Positions 36,946 to 46,810 are shown, numbered from the stretch's first letter. The stretch is 64,000 nt of DNA from Bacteroidia bacterium (GCA_030428705.1 JAUIDI010000001.1:124001-188000), one strand, 5' to 3'. The notes: generated by a model from the sequence alone, not told the origin. A program made the numbers and translations.

Positions 36946-38742
36946 TCAACGGTTGTCACTGGCATCGATTTTCACGCCCCTGCCATTTACATTGATGTTC
37001 ACGCTATCTTGGCTGTCCTTGGCCTTCATCTCTACACCATCTTCGTCGATTTTCATTTTGAACGAATCCCCATTGTCTTTGATGTCAATGTCCACACCAT
37101 CCGCATCGATTCTGATGTGATTGTTATCTTCATTACTGTCGCTATCGAGGTGTTCAGGGCAATCTTGACATATCCACTCGCCTTGGGGGCTCAATTTCCA
37201 GATATAGTCATCAAAATCGCATCCGTTCATGTACCTATCATTGTTGGCGCGAAGTGTTCTACAGCGGCCATTTGAACGATCATAGTCGATAACCGTACCG
37301 ACCGGCAAATAAAGGTTTACCCTGACCTCTTGGTCTTTGAACTTATTTTCGCGCGGAGTGGTCAAAAAGTCATCGAATATAATACTGTTTCCCACTACCT
37401 CGTATGAATAATCTATGTTTTCGGCGGTCTCCTTTGCATTTTGAAAGGAGCTTCCATCGGCATTTTTTCTAATCTCTATCCTAGCGATCGTATCCTTTGA
37501 TTTTTTAAGGGAAATCCTAACATCTTCCGATACCAGTACTTCCTGTCCTTCTTCATTAAAGTTCAGTACCATACCGTTGATACCGATACGATTGTCGTCA
37601 TCGGGAATATCGGAAGCCCGCATTACAATGTTCAAGGTATCGATGGGCTGCTGAAAGACAAGTTCGTTTTCAGTAGTTGTGCTTCCCGAATAGGCATGGG
37701 CGGCAGCTTCTTTGACTCCAAGAATGATCAAAGTGATCAAAGAGATCAACCAAAGGCCCAAAAGTGAGAACTTGGCTATATTTCCAATCGACTTCAGGTT
37801 GTTTATCAATATCTTCAGCCCGAGGTATAGGAGGAAGAAAAAGGGTATTCCGATGGCGAAGAAGCTCAATAAAGAAACCAGCCATACGGGCGTGTTGGTG
37901 GCATTGACGATATTGTAAAAGTCCACCCCTGGTATATGGACCATATCTAAAATACCTACCGTGAACAACCCGATGAACAATCCGATTATGGTCGCTGCAC
38001 CGATGATGATCAATAGGATACCGATGAACTTTCCGATAATCTTGAAAAAGAACATGATGATATCACCCAGGGTATCGAAAAAAGTCTTTCCACTGCTTTT
38101 TACTTTTTCCCCCATGCCTTCATAATCGACACTTTTTACACGATCGGCGACTTCTTCGAACCCTTCTTTTACTTTTCGCTCGATGTTACTGATGTTTATG
38201 GCCTCGCCCCGCATATCCAATTTTTGCGAGGTCGTGGCCGCTTCGGGAATAAGTATCCAAAGGAGTCCGTAGATCAGAATAAAACCTCCACCCGATCCAA
38301 GGGTCAAGAAGATCCAAAGCAATCGCACCCAAATGGCATCGATGCCAAAATAGTGTCCGAGTCCTGAGGAAACACCCGCGACATATTTCGATTCGGTATC
38401 ACGATATAGTTTTTTAGTCCTTCTTGAGCTACGCTCATTGGTTCTTTTGGCTTTTGGTTCATCTTCGAAGATGTCTTCGTCTACCATGTAATCTTCGGGT
38501 TGCCCCATGATTGAAATGACCTCGTCGACTTCTTTCTCGGTGATTACCTGACGCTCGTTTTCGAGTTTTTCGTAGAAAAGCTCTGCGATCCTAGCCTCGA
38601 TATCGGCCATTATTTCATCGCTGCCGGGCGTGTTGGCAAATGAGCGCTTTATCGATTCGAGATAGCGCCTCATTTTATTGTACGCTTGTTCATCGATATG
38701 AAAAAGTGTGTTTGCTAGATTTATATTTACTGTCTTGTTCAT
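36946..38742 (-). CDS. PspC domain membrane protein
   Basis: 598 residues from the ATG at 38742, two bases after the PadR stop. N-terminal stretch, then PspC domain (KLYRDTESKYVAGVSSGLGHYFGIDAIWVRLLW) with one helix pair, several more membrane helices (ILLIIIGAATIIGLFIGLF and others), and a long periplasmic tail with acidic repeats VDIDIKDNGDSFKMKID near the C-terminus. PspC proteins are phage-shock/envelope-stress membrane regulators. In an operon with PadR and probably the head-GIN gene. Confidence 0.85.
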   Translation of the reverse strand: MNKTVNINLANTLFHIDEQAYNKMRRYLESIKRSFANTPGSDEIMADIEARIAELFYEKLENERQVITEKEVDEVISIMGQPEDYMVDEDIFEDEPKAKRTNERSSRRTKKLYRDTESKYVAGVSSGLGHYFGIDAIWVRLLWIFLTLGSGGGFILIYGLLWILIPEAATTSQKLDMRGEAINISNIERKVKEGFEEVADRVKSVDYEGMGEKVKSSGKTFFDTLGDIIMFFFKIIGKFIGILLIIIGAATIIGLFIGLFTVGILDMVHIPGVDFYNIVNATNTPVWLVSLLSFFAIGIPFFFLLYLGLKILINNLKSIGNIAKFSLLGLWLISLITLIILGVKEAAAHAYSGSTTTENELVFQQPIDTLNIVMRASDIPDDDNRIGINGMVLNFNEEGQEVLVSEDVRISLKKSKDTIARIEIRKNADGSSFQNAKETAENIDYSYEVVGNSIIFDDFLTTPRENKFKDQEVRVNLYLPVGTVIDYDRSNGRCRTLRANNDRYMNGCDFDDYIWKLSPQGEWICQDCPEHLDSDSNEDNNHIRIDADGVDIDIKDNGDSFKMKIDEDGVEMKAKDSQDSVNINVNGRGVKIDASDNR

Positions 38743-38744
38743 TT

Positions 38745-39080
38745 TTAGCTGTTTTTTGCATTGGTTACCACATTGGTGGCATTTCGTAATTCGTCCCAAG
38801 TGGTATCCAGTTCCTTAAGGAAAAGTTTACCGGTTTCGGTCAACGTATAATATTTTCTCGGCGGCCCCGAAGTCGATTCTTCCCAACGGTAGTTGAGCAG
38901 TCCCGCATTCTTCAATCGGGTCAATAGGGGGTAGATCGTGCCTTCGACGACAAGCATCTTGGCATCTTTCAAGGTATCCAGAATCTCGGAAGCATATTTG
39001 TCCTTTCCGTTAAGAATCGACAGTATGCAGTACTCCAACACCCCTTTGCGCATTTGTGCCTTTGTGTTTTCTACATTCAT
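38745..39080 (-). CDS. PadR family transcriptional regulator
   Basis: 111 residues from the ATG at 39080. Winged-helix DNA-binding domain with the PadR hallmarks KGVLEYCILSIL, YASEILDTL, MLVVEGTIYPLLTRLKNAGLL and SGPPRKYYTLTETG. The start at 39080 is preferred over a longer frame because it precedes the conserved QMRKG. It probably regulates the PspC gene that follows after two bases. A weakly A+T-rich gap upstream (39081-39314) has no other feature. Confidence 0.85.
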   Translation of the reverse strand: MNVENTKAQMRKGVLEYCILSILNGKDKYASEILDTLKDAKMLVVEGTIYPLLTRLKNAGLLNYRWEESTSGPPRKYYTLTETGKLFLKELDTTWDELRNATNVVTNAKNS

Positions 39081-39314
39081 AATTTCTTTCTTCTTTTTAC
39101 GCCCGACCTTCCCTTTTTCGAGGGAACTTTTTTCCAATACATCTGAAATAATGGTCTGCATAGTTTAACTGTTCGTTTTTTGATTCCGCCTTGTAGCGGG
39201 CAAGCTGATGAATAAACATCCTGATGATTGATTTGTTGATGATTAAACTCCTATTCGGGCGTGATTAAGACCCTTTTGATTAATGATTCATTTTTATTGG
39301 AGGCCAAGGGCCCC

Positions 39315-39785
39315 TTATTTGATAAAACTAATAGTGAACGGATATACATACTTTTCGCCCCGGCCACTTTTCAAAGTCGCCAAAATGGTACAGACGATAT
39401 CCAAGACCAAGAGCCCGACACCGATGATTATGGCGGCCACCATAAAAGCGATATGAATACCCATACCTGAATGATGGTGACTGAACTCTGATATATCATG
39501 CCGGTTCACATCAAAAATGTCGATGAAACCGACGAACTCAAAGGCAAAGACAAAAAACAAGATTGCCGTGATGGATGCCATGACCACACCATATAGTAAA
39601 ATACTGATCTGAAAATTCAAAGCCTGTTTACCATTATGGTCAACGAAGTCATGATCGTTCTTATTGGCCGTCCAAAGTACCAGTGGCAGCAAAAAGTTAC
39701 CGAATGGAATGAAGTACTTTGAAAGGGTCGACGCGTGTATGATCGCGGACAAATTTCTTTCGTGCTTGGTCAATGTATCTGTCAT
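39315..39785 (-). CDS. DUF4870 domain membrane protein
   Basis: 156 residues with three hydrophobic helices. N-terminal KHERNLSAIIHASTL and the conserved FVDHNGKQALNFQISILLY are typical of DUF4870/Tic20-like proteins. Function unknown. Often near PadR-PspC genes in flavobacteria, as here. A promoter fits just upstream (CAAATATA at 39805-39812, minus strand). Confidence 0.8.
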   Translation of the reverse strand: MTDTLTKHERNLSAIIHASTLSKYFIPFGNFLLPLVLWTANKNDHDFVDHNGKQALNFQISILLYGVVMASITAILFFVFAFEFVGFIDIFDVNRHDISEFSHHHSGMGIHIAFMVAAIIIGVGLLVLDIVCTILATLKSGRGEKYVYPFTISFIK

Positions 39786-39804
39786 AGCTTAGTAATTTCT
39801 TATG

Positions 39805-39837
39805 CAAATATATATCCGAAAGAAGGTACTATGCAAA
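39805..39837 (-). promoter_or_regulatory. candidate promoter of DUF4870 gene
   Basis: On the minus strand the exact -7 box TATATTTG (39805-39812) is preceded after 21 bases by a TTG-containing stretch (TTTTG, 39834-39838). Leader to the ATG at 39785 is about 14 bases. Confidence 0.45.
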
Positions 39838-39902
39838 ACAAAGTACTAAAAATTAACAAAATATTAACATTGTAATTTACGCCTGTTTTGTCAATAAACC
39901 TC

Positions 39903-39931
39903 TTGAAATACAAGTAAATTCAATACTTTTG
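39903..39931 (+). promoter_or_regulatory. promoter of DUF4442 gene
   Basis: TTG at 39903-39905, 18-base spacer, TACTTTTG at 39924-39931 (exact -7 box). ATG at 39951 is 20 bases downstream. Confidence 0.65.
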
Positions 39932-39950
39932 GATAAAATCGACTGCAATT

Positions 39951-40406
39951 ATGAGCATGACTCCCAAAACGATAAATTCGTTCAATTTTTTTAAACTTCC
40001 ATCGGTTTGGTGGTGCGGAATTCGCGTAAAACGACTCGACGATACCACTTGCGTAGCTACCGTTAAGCACAAATGGATCAACCAGAATCCGTTTCGTTCT
40101 ATGTTCTGGGCCGTTCAGGGTATGGCCGCCGAATTGACTACGGGAGCGATGGTGATGCGACAGATCCAGCAAAGTGGAAAGAAAATTTCAATGCTCGTAT
40201 TGAACAATAATGCCAGTTTTACGAAAAAGGCCACGGGTAGGATTACCTTTACCTGTAATCAGGGACACGAGGTCGATGCAGCAATAAAGAAGACCATAGA
40301 AACAGGGGAGGGGGAAACCATTTGGATGAAGTCCGTAGGGGTCAATGAAGACGGAGTAGTGGTGAGTACTTTTAACTTTGAGTGGACAATACGTGTAAAA
40401 AAATAG
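39951..40406 (+). CDS. DUF4442 hotdog-fold protein
   Basis: 151 residues with the DUF4442 (thioesterase-like hotdog) pattern: PSVWWCGIRVKRLDDTTCVATVKHKWINQNPFRSMFWAVQGMAAELTTGAM. Likely acyl-thioester or acyl-binding function, but no substrate can be named. Own promoter. The downstream 100-base gap contains an A+T-rich run with TTTAxxAGTTTA-like direct repeats and no gene. Confidence 0.75.
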   Translation: MSMTPKTINSFNFFKLPSVWWCGIRVKRLDDTTCVATVKHKWINQNPFRSMFWAVQGMAAELTTGAMVMRQIQQSGKKISMLVLNNNASFTKKATGRITFTCNQGHEVDAAIKKTIETGEGETIWMKSVGVNEDGVVVSTFNFEWTIRVKK

Positions 40407-40507
40407 TTTACTGGTTTAGAAGTTTACAGGTTTATCATGTAACAAATTTCCGAATCATTCAACATATGAAACATAGTCAAAATCTTTAAACTTATAAACT
40501 TTTAAAA

Positions 40508-41305
40508 ATGAACGCACACGAAATAGATTATCAGATTTACGGGGAAGAAATGCAATATGTCGAGATCGAACTCGACCCGCAAGAGGCCGTTGTGGCCGAA
40601 GCGGGGAGTTTTATGATGATGGACTCCGATATTAAAATGGATACGATTTTTGGAGATGGATCGAATCAGGACAACAGTGTTCTCGGAAAGATTTTTTCCG
40701 CGGGCAAACGGGTGCTAACAGGGGAGAGTCTGTTCATGACCGCATTTTTAAATGTTGGACAAGGCAAAAAGCAGGTCAGTTTTGCTTCACCGTATCCGGG
40801 AAAGATAAAGGCCATCGATCTGTCGGAGGAAAATGGAAAGTTCATATGCCAGAAAGATGCTTTTTTATGTGCTGCCAAAGGGGTTTCTGTGGGTATCGAA
40901 TTTTCCAAAAGACTCGGCCGCGGACTATTTGGAGGTGAAGGCTTTATAATGCAGAAATTGGAAGGTGACGGCATGGCTTTCGTACATGCGGGCGGAACCC
41001 TTGCCAAAAAGGTGTTGGCTCCTGGAGAAGTCTTAAAAGTGGATACCGGTTGTATTGTCGGCTTTTCGCAAACCGTGGATTACGACATTGAATTTGTCGG
41101 TGGGATAAGAAATACGGTTTTTGGCGGTGAGGGGCTATTCTTTGCCACTCTCCGTGGTCCGGGTACGGTCTATATTCAGTCATTGCCTTTCAGTAGATTG
41201 GCCGGTCGTGTTTTGGCTTCGGTTCCGAGAGGTGGAAAAGATAAAGGAGAAGGAAGCATTTTGGGTACCCTGGGTGATATTGTTGCTGGTGATAATCGGT
41301 TTTAA
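40508..41305 (+). CDS. AIM24/TIGR00266 family protein
   Basis: 265 residues with the beta-rich AIM24 domain: EIELDPQEAVVAEAGSFMMMD at the N-terminus, SPYPGKIKAIDL, HAGGTLAKKVLAPGEVLKVDTGCIVGF, and FFATLRGPGTVYIQSLPFSRLA at the C-terminus. Widespread family of unknown biochemical function. Followed by a 108-base gap with short repeated AAGTAGCC/AAAGCTAG-like words and no gene. Confidence 0.85.
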   Translation: MNAHEIDYQIYGEEMQYVEIELDPQEAVVAEAGSFMMMDSDIKMDTIFGDGSNQDNSVLGKIFSAGKRVLTGESLFMTAFLNVGQGKKQVSFASPYPGKIKAIDLSEENGKFICQKDAFLCAAKGVSVGIEFSKRLGRGLFGGEGFIMQKLEGDGMAFVHAGGTLAKKVLAPGEVLKVDTGCIVGFSQTVDYDIEFVGGIRNTVFGGEGLFFATLRGPGTVYIQSLPFSRLAGRVLASVPRGGKDKGEGSILGTLGDIVAGDNRF

Positions 41306-41413
41306 ATAGTTAAAAGTAGAACATGAGTATCAAGTGGCAAGTAGCCAAAAGCTAGAGGATAGAAGCTAACGGTAAAAGCCACTACTAACAATAAAAAGCC
41401 ACCGACAAATTAA

Positions 41414-42067
41414 ATGGATTTCCAAAACCTGATCCACTTTTTAAAAGAACTGAACAAAAACAACTCCAAGGAGTGGATGGACCAAAACCGAAAGTGGTAC
41501 AAAGATGTCCGGGATGACTACATTTCGTGGTTGGACAAAATGAACACAAAATTGGCCACGATCGATGATGAATATTATGATACCCCGGGCAAAAAAGGAA
41601 TCAATCGGATTAATAATAATTTGATGTTCCAGCCGCATAAACCGATATATAAGGACCACTTTGGCGCTGGGTTCGACAAACGTCCCGGAACAGGGGATTT
41701 TTATATCGAGATTGGTATTGAAAGATCAATCATGGCTGGTGGTTTTTGGCGGCCGGGTCCCAAAACCTTGAAAAGCATTCGTGATGCCATCGATTACGAT
41801 GGGGAAGAATTGAAAAAAATCTTGGATAAAAAGTCCTTTAAAGACATTTTTGGAGGACTTTACGAAGATGTGAAACTGACCAATGCACCCAAAGGTTTTA
41901 CGAACGACCACCCACATATCGATTTATTGCGTAACAAGACATTTGGCGTCGCTACCGAATTCTCTTCAAAAGAGGTTTTTAAAGATAACTTTGAGGAAAA
42001 AGTGATCAAGGTATATAATGAGGTACTTCCTTTTCGACGCTATCTGAACAAAGCGGTTACCGTTTGA
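41414..42067 (+). CDS. DUF2461 (TIGR02453) family protein
   Basis: 217 residues matching TIGR02453/DUF2461: FLKELNKNNSKEWMDQNRKWYKDVRDDY, NRINNNLMFQPHKPIYKDHFG and GGFWRPGPKTLKSIRDAID. Conserved protein of unknown function. It converges with the DUF5060 gene (7 bases between stops). Confidence 0.85.
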   Translation: MDFQNLIHFLKELNKNNSKEWMDQNRKWYKDVRDDYISWLDKMNTKLATIDDEYYDTPGKKGINRINNNLMFQPHKPIYKDHFGAGFDKRPGTGDFYIEIGIERSIMAGGFWRPGPKTLKSIRDAIDYDGEELKKILDKKSFKDIFGGLYEDVKLTNAPKGFTNDHPHIDLLRNKTFGVATEFSSKEVFKDNFEEKVIKVYNEVLPFRRYLNKAVTV

Positions 42068-42074
42068 CCGAAAA

Positions 42075-43550
42075 TCAAAGTGCTTTGGCCCGAATTGCCA
42101 TGTAGGGTTTTTGGGGCAATGCGATTTCGACCGTTCCTGAATACTCTTTTTCCAATTTTTTGAGGGTCATTTGCCAAGCGTCTATGACTTCGACGGCGTA
42201 TTTCTTGTCTTCCGATAACTTAAGAACGGCACTGGCCTGTTGGCTATTTCCGTAATAATATAGATAGTATTCGTCACCTTTATGAAGGTAAGTTTCCTTG
42301 TTCCACACTGTATGTAGGGGAACTAGACCTTGTTCGGGTGCTTCTTTCATAATCTGATGTAGAAAAGCGATCCGCCTGGGGCTTTCTCCATAGAGCTTAC
42401 CGCCTTTGGACCACCATAAAATATTCTCAGGATGTACATAAGTTTCGCCATGCGAGGCATATCCGCCCCGGCAATAAAGTATCCAAAACCGGTTTACCGT
42501 TTCCTCGGCGGTCAAATTGCCCCAGTCGAAAGGGATATTGCCTTCGTATACGAATTCATCGTTTATGACTGGTTTGTTGTATGTTTCGCGCCAGGCCTGT
42601 GTTTTTTCCAGATATGGTGTCTGAACGCTGAGATGGGTAATCCAAGGTAGTGAATGATTGTACCAGCCTTTACCATTGTGGATCGATTTAAGATGGCCGT
42701 AGGGGTCGCACTTCAATAATTGCTTGAAATACATTTCCCATTCACTATCGGGTTTGTTCATTAAGTCATACTCGTTGGCCATATTCCACCAAACGTTGCG
42801 ATACGCTCCAAGCCGCGCCACTAGATATTTCAGGTATAACAGGTTTTCTTCAATGCTACCCTTGCTGAACCCCCATTTGTCATAGGGATGGAAAAGAATC
42901 ACATCCGCCTCTACGTTCAATTTTCGGAGTTCACCAACCTGTTTTTCCAAATGTTGAAAAAAATCCACATTGAAACGGTTGCGCTCCCATCCGCCTTCAA
43001 TTGAACCTTCGTAGGGATAAAAGGGTGGTTCGTTCGAGACGTACCGGCCATAATATTTTGGCATAACGGTCATTCTTAGTTTATTGAAAGTACTTGCTTT
43101 CAATGTTTCAAGGGTCTCTTCGATCAGTTCATTATTTTGATGTACCCAGGCATAGGCCGTTGTGCCAACAGGATAAAAAGGCACACCATCGGCATATTTG
43201 AAATGAAAGGTATCACGTACGGAGACCGGCCCGTGATTTTTTTCTTTAGGAGGGGTACAAGTAAAACTTCCCATTTTTTCGTGTGCCGATGCGATGTTGC
43301 TCTGTATGGTATAGGTCCATTTACCTTCGAACTCGGGCATAAAACGGACTTTGTAAGTCTGGTTTCCGTCGTAGAAACCGTCAACTTGGTAAGTACGGTT
43401 TTTATACTTGAATTCTGCGGTCAACCAAACCTCGGTAAAGGGATTGTCCACTTTCTGGCCTTTGAATTCAAGTTCAAAGATGCCCCATCTTTCCGTTGCA
43501 TAGGAAGATGTAGCAACAAGAACGATTAAAATGAATAAGATTTTTCGCAT
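42075..43550 (-). CDS. DUF5060/DUF5605 glycoside-hydrolase-like exported protein
   Basis: 491 residues with a signal peptide (MRKILFILIVLVATSSYA). N-terminal DUF5060 beta domain (WGIFELEFKGQKVDNPFTEV), a TIM-barrel-like middle resembling apiosidase-type DUF4038 proteins (VPFYPVGTTAYAWVH, NVWWNMANEYDLM, KPVINDEFVYEG: E/D likely acid-base and nucleophile), and a DUF5605-like C-terminal beta domain. The barrel motif N-E in ANEYD fits clan GH-A hydrolases. Probably acts on a plant or algal glycan outside the cytoplasm. Next to M81 peptidase and six-hairpin genes. Confidence 0.75.
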   Translation of the reverse strand: MRKILFILIVLVATSSYATERWGIFELEFKGQKVDNPFTEVWLTAEFKYKNRTYQVDGFYDGNQTYKVRFMPEFEGKWTYTIQSNIASAHEKMGSFTCTPPKEKNHGPVSVRDTFHFKYADGVPFYPVGTTAYAWVHQNNELIEETLETLKASTFNKLRMTVMPKYYGRYVSNEPPFYPYEGSIEGGWERNRFNVDFFQHLEKQVGELRKLNVEADVILFHPYDKWGFSKGSIEENLLYLKYLVARLGAYRNVWWNMANEYDLMNKPDSEWEMYFKQLLKCDPYGHLKSIHNGKGWYNHSLPWITHLSVQTPYLEKTQAWRETYNKPVINDEFVYEGNIPFDWGNLTAEETVNRFWILYCRGGYASHGETYVHPENILWWSKGGKLYGESPRRIAFLHQIMKEAPEQGLVPLHTVWNKETYLHKGDEYYLYYYGNSQQASAVLKLSEDKKYAVEVIDAWQMTLKKLEKEYSGTVEIALPQKPYMAIRAKAL

Positions 43551-43570
43551 GCGCTATTCGCCAATTTGGT

Positions 43571-45151
43571 TCACAATTCGTTGGATGCCCGTATCAATCT
43601 AGCGGATAAATCGGGATCTTGCATATCGGCGTCCAATGGAAACATTGGTCTTTTGATGTTTTTGTATCCCAATCGTTCAAGATCTTGATCGACACCACCG
43701 GGGGTAAGGGCCATGATCCAACCTTTTCGCATATCGTACAATTCTGGTACGAGGTAACCGATTTTTACGATGATAATATCGGTTTTCCTTGGGTTCAGTC
43801 CCAAATCGGTAAAGTCCTTTTCATGGTGATACGGTTTTCGTTTTTTGGTAACAATGACATTGGCACTTCCGATTTTGACCACAACTTCGATTTCGGCATC
43901 GCGATCACCTTCCCTGATGGCCGTAACGGTACCTTCGAGTTTTAGGGGCGGGGCAAAACGGTTATCGACGGCGGCTCCGGCCAAGGCCGATACTTTTTCT
44001 CCCACACCTACCTTCAAGGCCTCTTGTATCAATTCGGGCCCGGGGATGGAAGCGTAAATCAACGAAGTGCCGTTCTCGTTTTTGAACTCGGGTCTTTTTA
44101 ATAGTTCTTGCAATGTCCATGTAACATCACCTGCGCCCCCCGCAGTGGGATTGTCTCCCATATCGCTAATTATAAAGGGATGCTCGCTACTGGTGAGGGC
44201 CATTTTAAGGCTTTCTTCCAAGGTAGCTACGGGTGCCACGAATTCGAATTCATTACGCACATCCCAAAAGGCCTTGGCCAATTTTTCTGCTCCTGTAACA
44301 ACTTTTTCCTTGTCGTCACCGGTAACCATGACCACCGCATGGTTTCGTGTTTCGTCGGCCCAGGCATAACCGATCCAAATGGCTGCATCGATGATGCCTT
44401 CTTGGTCTGCCACCGAAGGAATTTTGCCGTAAAGACTTTTGCCCGGTTCGATACGGGTGCTGGTCTTTTCGCCCGGAAGTAAAATGGGAACGGGAATCCA
44501 AGCTTTGTATTTGGGCTTTCCTTTATCGTTTTCCAAACGGTCCAATAAGTTTATAATGGAACGTTCCTTGGATTCCAGCGCATCTTCATGTGGTGCCATG
44601 CGGTAGCAAGTGATCAGGTCGGAATGTTCCGCTAGTTGCTCCGAAACATTGCCATGCAGGTCCATTGAGGTTGAGACCAATACATCCGTACCGATAACCT
44701 CGCGGATTCGCTTGATCAGATCGCCTTCCGCATCTTGAAGTCCGACAACGCTCATTGCCCCGTGGATATCGAACCAAAGACCGTCGTACGGACCATTTTC
44801 TTTTAGCATTGCCAATGTTTTGTTGACCATTGATTCGTAGGCCTCACGGGTAACGATGCCTCCCGGTAACGATTTTCCCAACAAAGTAGGAATCCACTCG
44901 GCTCTTTTTCGAATATCAGAACCTTCTTCAAAAAAGGAGTAACGCCCGAAAATCGAATCCCCGATCCGGGCATGAAAAGCCTCTTCATGGGTTTGGGCTG
45001 GGGAGAAGGTGCTCGATTCTATACCGATTCCGGCAATAGCGATTCTTGGCAGTCTATTCTCATTTTCCTTGTTCTCGGGGTTTTCCTTACATCCGATAAG
45101 CGTTATAAGAATAAGTAATGTTTTGAATATTGTTTTTTCTACTTTGATCAT
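43571..45151 (-). CDS. M81 family metallopeptidase (MlrC-like), lipoprotein
   Basis: 526 residues with a lipobox-type signal (TLLILITLIGCKEN, Cys21). Core motifs of M81/MlrC proteins: RIAIAGIGIESSTFSP, WFDIHGAMS, SMDLHGNVSEQ and ISDMGDNPTAGGAGDVTW (zinc-site residues). MlrC hydrolyses linear microcystin; most relatives have unknown substrates, so the family name is not a substrate prediction. Lies 20 bases upstream of the DUF5060 gene and after the six-hairpin gene with 24 bases, so these three form one operon. Confidence 0.85.
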   Translation of the reverse strand: MIKVEKTIFKTLLILITLIGCKENPENKENENRLPRIAIAGIGIESSTFSPAQTHEEAFHARIGDSIFGRYSFFEEGSDIRKRAEWIPTLLGKSLPGGIVTREAYESMVNKTLAMLKENGPYDGLWFDIHGAMSVVGLQDAEGDLIKRIREVIGTDVLVSTSMDLHGNVSEQLAEHSDLITCYRMAPHEDALESKERSIINLLDRLENDKGKPKYKAWIPVPILLPGEKTSTRIEPGKSLYGKIPSVADQEGIIDAAIWIGYAWADETRNHAVVMVTGDDKEKVVTGAEKLAKAFWDVRNEFEFVAPVATLEESLKMALTSSEHPFIISDMGDNPTAGGAGDVTWTLQELLKRPEFKNENGTSLIYASIPGPELIQEALKVGVGEKVSALAGAAVDNRFAPPLKLEGTVTAIREGDRDAEIEVVVKIGSANVIVTKKRKPYHHEKDFTDLGLNPRKTDIIIVKIGYLVPELYDMRKGWIMALTPGGVDQDLERLGYKNIKRPMFPLDADMQDPDLSARLIRASNEL

Positions 45152-45175
45152 AGTGTATCTAAGTGTAATTTTCTA

Positions 45176-46681
45176 TTAGGGATTTACCGAAACGACCATT
45201 TCATCACCTTCGTTCAGTGTAAGCTCGTAGTAAGAAACGACCCTTCCATTTTCATTTTTTTGATGACATTTGATTTTTTTGCCGTTCAGGTACAAGAACT
45301 CATGTTCGCCTGGTATTTCCGCGATCCAGTCAATAGGTGGACCCTTGAGATTGGTAGCAGCCGTTTTCACAGCTCCGTGATGCTTCACGGCAATTTTGTT
45401 TGAAAGAACGGGGATATTCTTCATTTCGGCCCAGTCCTCTTCACTTTCGATTCTAGGGCTTGTCGTAAAAGTATTTGTTTCGGCTTCCACATTTATTCCC
45501 ATGAGTCCTCGGGTAAGGTGTTCGATGATGGTAAAGGAATTTTCAGGATAGTCCCTACGTTTGTTTTCGGCACTGCACAAATCGATTATGGTGCGATCGG
45601 CCAAAGCCCACTGTCCATTTTCATAGAAAATTATGGGCAGATACGATTTAAGTTCGACTATTAATCTATCAAAGTTTTGGGCATACGCATCTACCACACT
45701 GTTGATTTTATCTTTATCGCTTAGTACATCAAAATAGAGTAGGTAGTGTAAAAAGGCCTGATTATCGCCGACCATAAAATAATCGAATTGCCCATCATCG
45801 TAAATAATGGAACGGAAAGAATTTCGTTCCTCGTCCCACCAAAAGTCACGCAGAAATTGAAGTTCATCTTCGATCTTGGATTTAAAATTGTCCCCTTCGA
45901 CCAAATTCCCTTGAAGTCTTAACAATGCTGCATATGACTTATACGCAGCTATTAGTGAAGCAGTCATATCGACTCCCAATTTAGCATCGCCCCTGCCGCC
46001 TTCATTGTACGTAGGTATACCTCTCTTATTGCCAAACCGCGAACTATCCTTCACTTTTACATGTAGATTCCTGTTTCTCTTCAAGACTTCTTTATGGCCT
46101 AGATCCCAATGGTCTACATATTCATTCATGCTCAATCGGTAGAAATTTTGAAACGTATCGTTTTCGAGGTATGCTTTATTACCTGTCCAATTGTAAAGGC
46201 GATGGGCATTGAAGATAATATCGAAATTGGCGGGTAGATTGTACCAAAAATCAAAATCATTTTCATAATCGACCGGGGCAGGCCGATCGTATCGATTAAT
46301 TTCCCAATACGAGCAGTAATCTTTTTCAGCATTGATATTTTGTGCGAATTTTAGAAACATGTTGTAATTATGGTCGCTCAGCCCCAAAATTTCGGCACCT
46401 ATAGCTTGATGTGAGATGTCTCGCATACAAAAAGCTTCACGATTGGGCAAGGCAGCTTCATACCATAACCCTACTGGATCCGAGCCATGGTGCACATAAG
46501 ATAGGGCCTTATCCTTTGCCCATATGAAAGCATTTGTCAATTCTTCGTTTGACGAATCAAAGGTTAAATCCGCAGGTGTATTTTCGTAAGTTTCGTTTTT
46601 AAAATTTTGGTCTGTAGATTTTTGTTTACAACCCAGCACTGGCAATGCTAAAAGCATTAGATTCAATATTAATTTCTTCAC
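45176..46681 (-). CDS. six-hairpin glycosidase-like lipoprotein
   Basis: 501 residues, GTG start, lipobox Cys18 (LLALPVLGC). The body resembles (alpha/alpha)6 six-hairpin glycosidases (alpha-rhamnosidase and similar families): LWYEAALPNREAFCMRDISHQAIGAEILGL, FDFWYNLPANFDIIFNAHRLY, DMTASLIAAYKSYAALLRLQG, YPENSFTIIEHLTRGLMG. The acidic residues in CMRDISH are candidates for catalysis. I do not recognise a precise GH family. First gene of a three-gene operon with M81 and DUF5060 genes. Confidence 0.6.
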   Translation of the reverse strand: MKKLILNLMLLALPVLGCKQKSTDQNFKNETYENTPADLTFDSSNEELTNAFIWAKDKALSYVHHGSDPVGLWYEAALPNREAFCMRDISHQAIGAEILGLSDHNYNMFLKFAQNINAEKDYCSYWEINRYDRPAPVDYENDFDFWYNLPANFDIIFNAHRLYNWTGNKAYLENDTFQNFYRLSMNEYVDHWDLGHKEVLKRNRNLHVKVKDSSRFGNKRGIPTYNEGGRGDAKLGVDMTASLIAAYKSYAALLRLQGNLVEGDNFKSKIEDELQFLRDFWWDEERNSFRSIIYDDGQFDYFMVGDNQAFLHYLLYFDVLSDKDKINSVVDAYAQNFDRLIVELKSYLPIIFYENGQWALADRTIIDLCSAENKRRDYPENSFTIIEHLTRGLMGINVEAETNTFTTSPRIESEEDWAEMKNIPVLSNKIAVKHHGAVKTAATNLKGPPIDWIAEIPGEHEFLYLNGKKIKCHQKNENGRVVSYYELTLNEGDEMVVSVNP

Positions 46682-46750
46682 CCGAATTTTATTTGGAAGG
46701 TCTAAAATAGATACTACATAAATATAGTGCTAATTTTCTTTTGGTCGAAG

Positions 46751-46780
46751 TTGCCCGATTGTTAATGGATTCTAATTTCT
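46751..46780 (+). promoter_or_regulatory. candidate promoter for dehydrogenase pair
   Basis: TTG at 46751-46753, 19-base spacer, TAATTTCT at 46773-46780 (two mismatches from TAnnTTTG). ATG at 46811. Confidence 0.35.
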
Positions 46781-46810
46781 TATCTTCAACCATTAAATAA
46801 TTTAAGCAGG

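Noticed and set aside
36341-37120. Plus-strand open frame of 259 codons across the head-GIN and PspC genes
   Set aside because: It is antisense to two well-recognised minus-strand genes and has repetitive low-diversity sequence mirroring their Ser/Gly/Asp-rich repeats.
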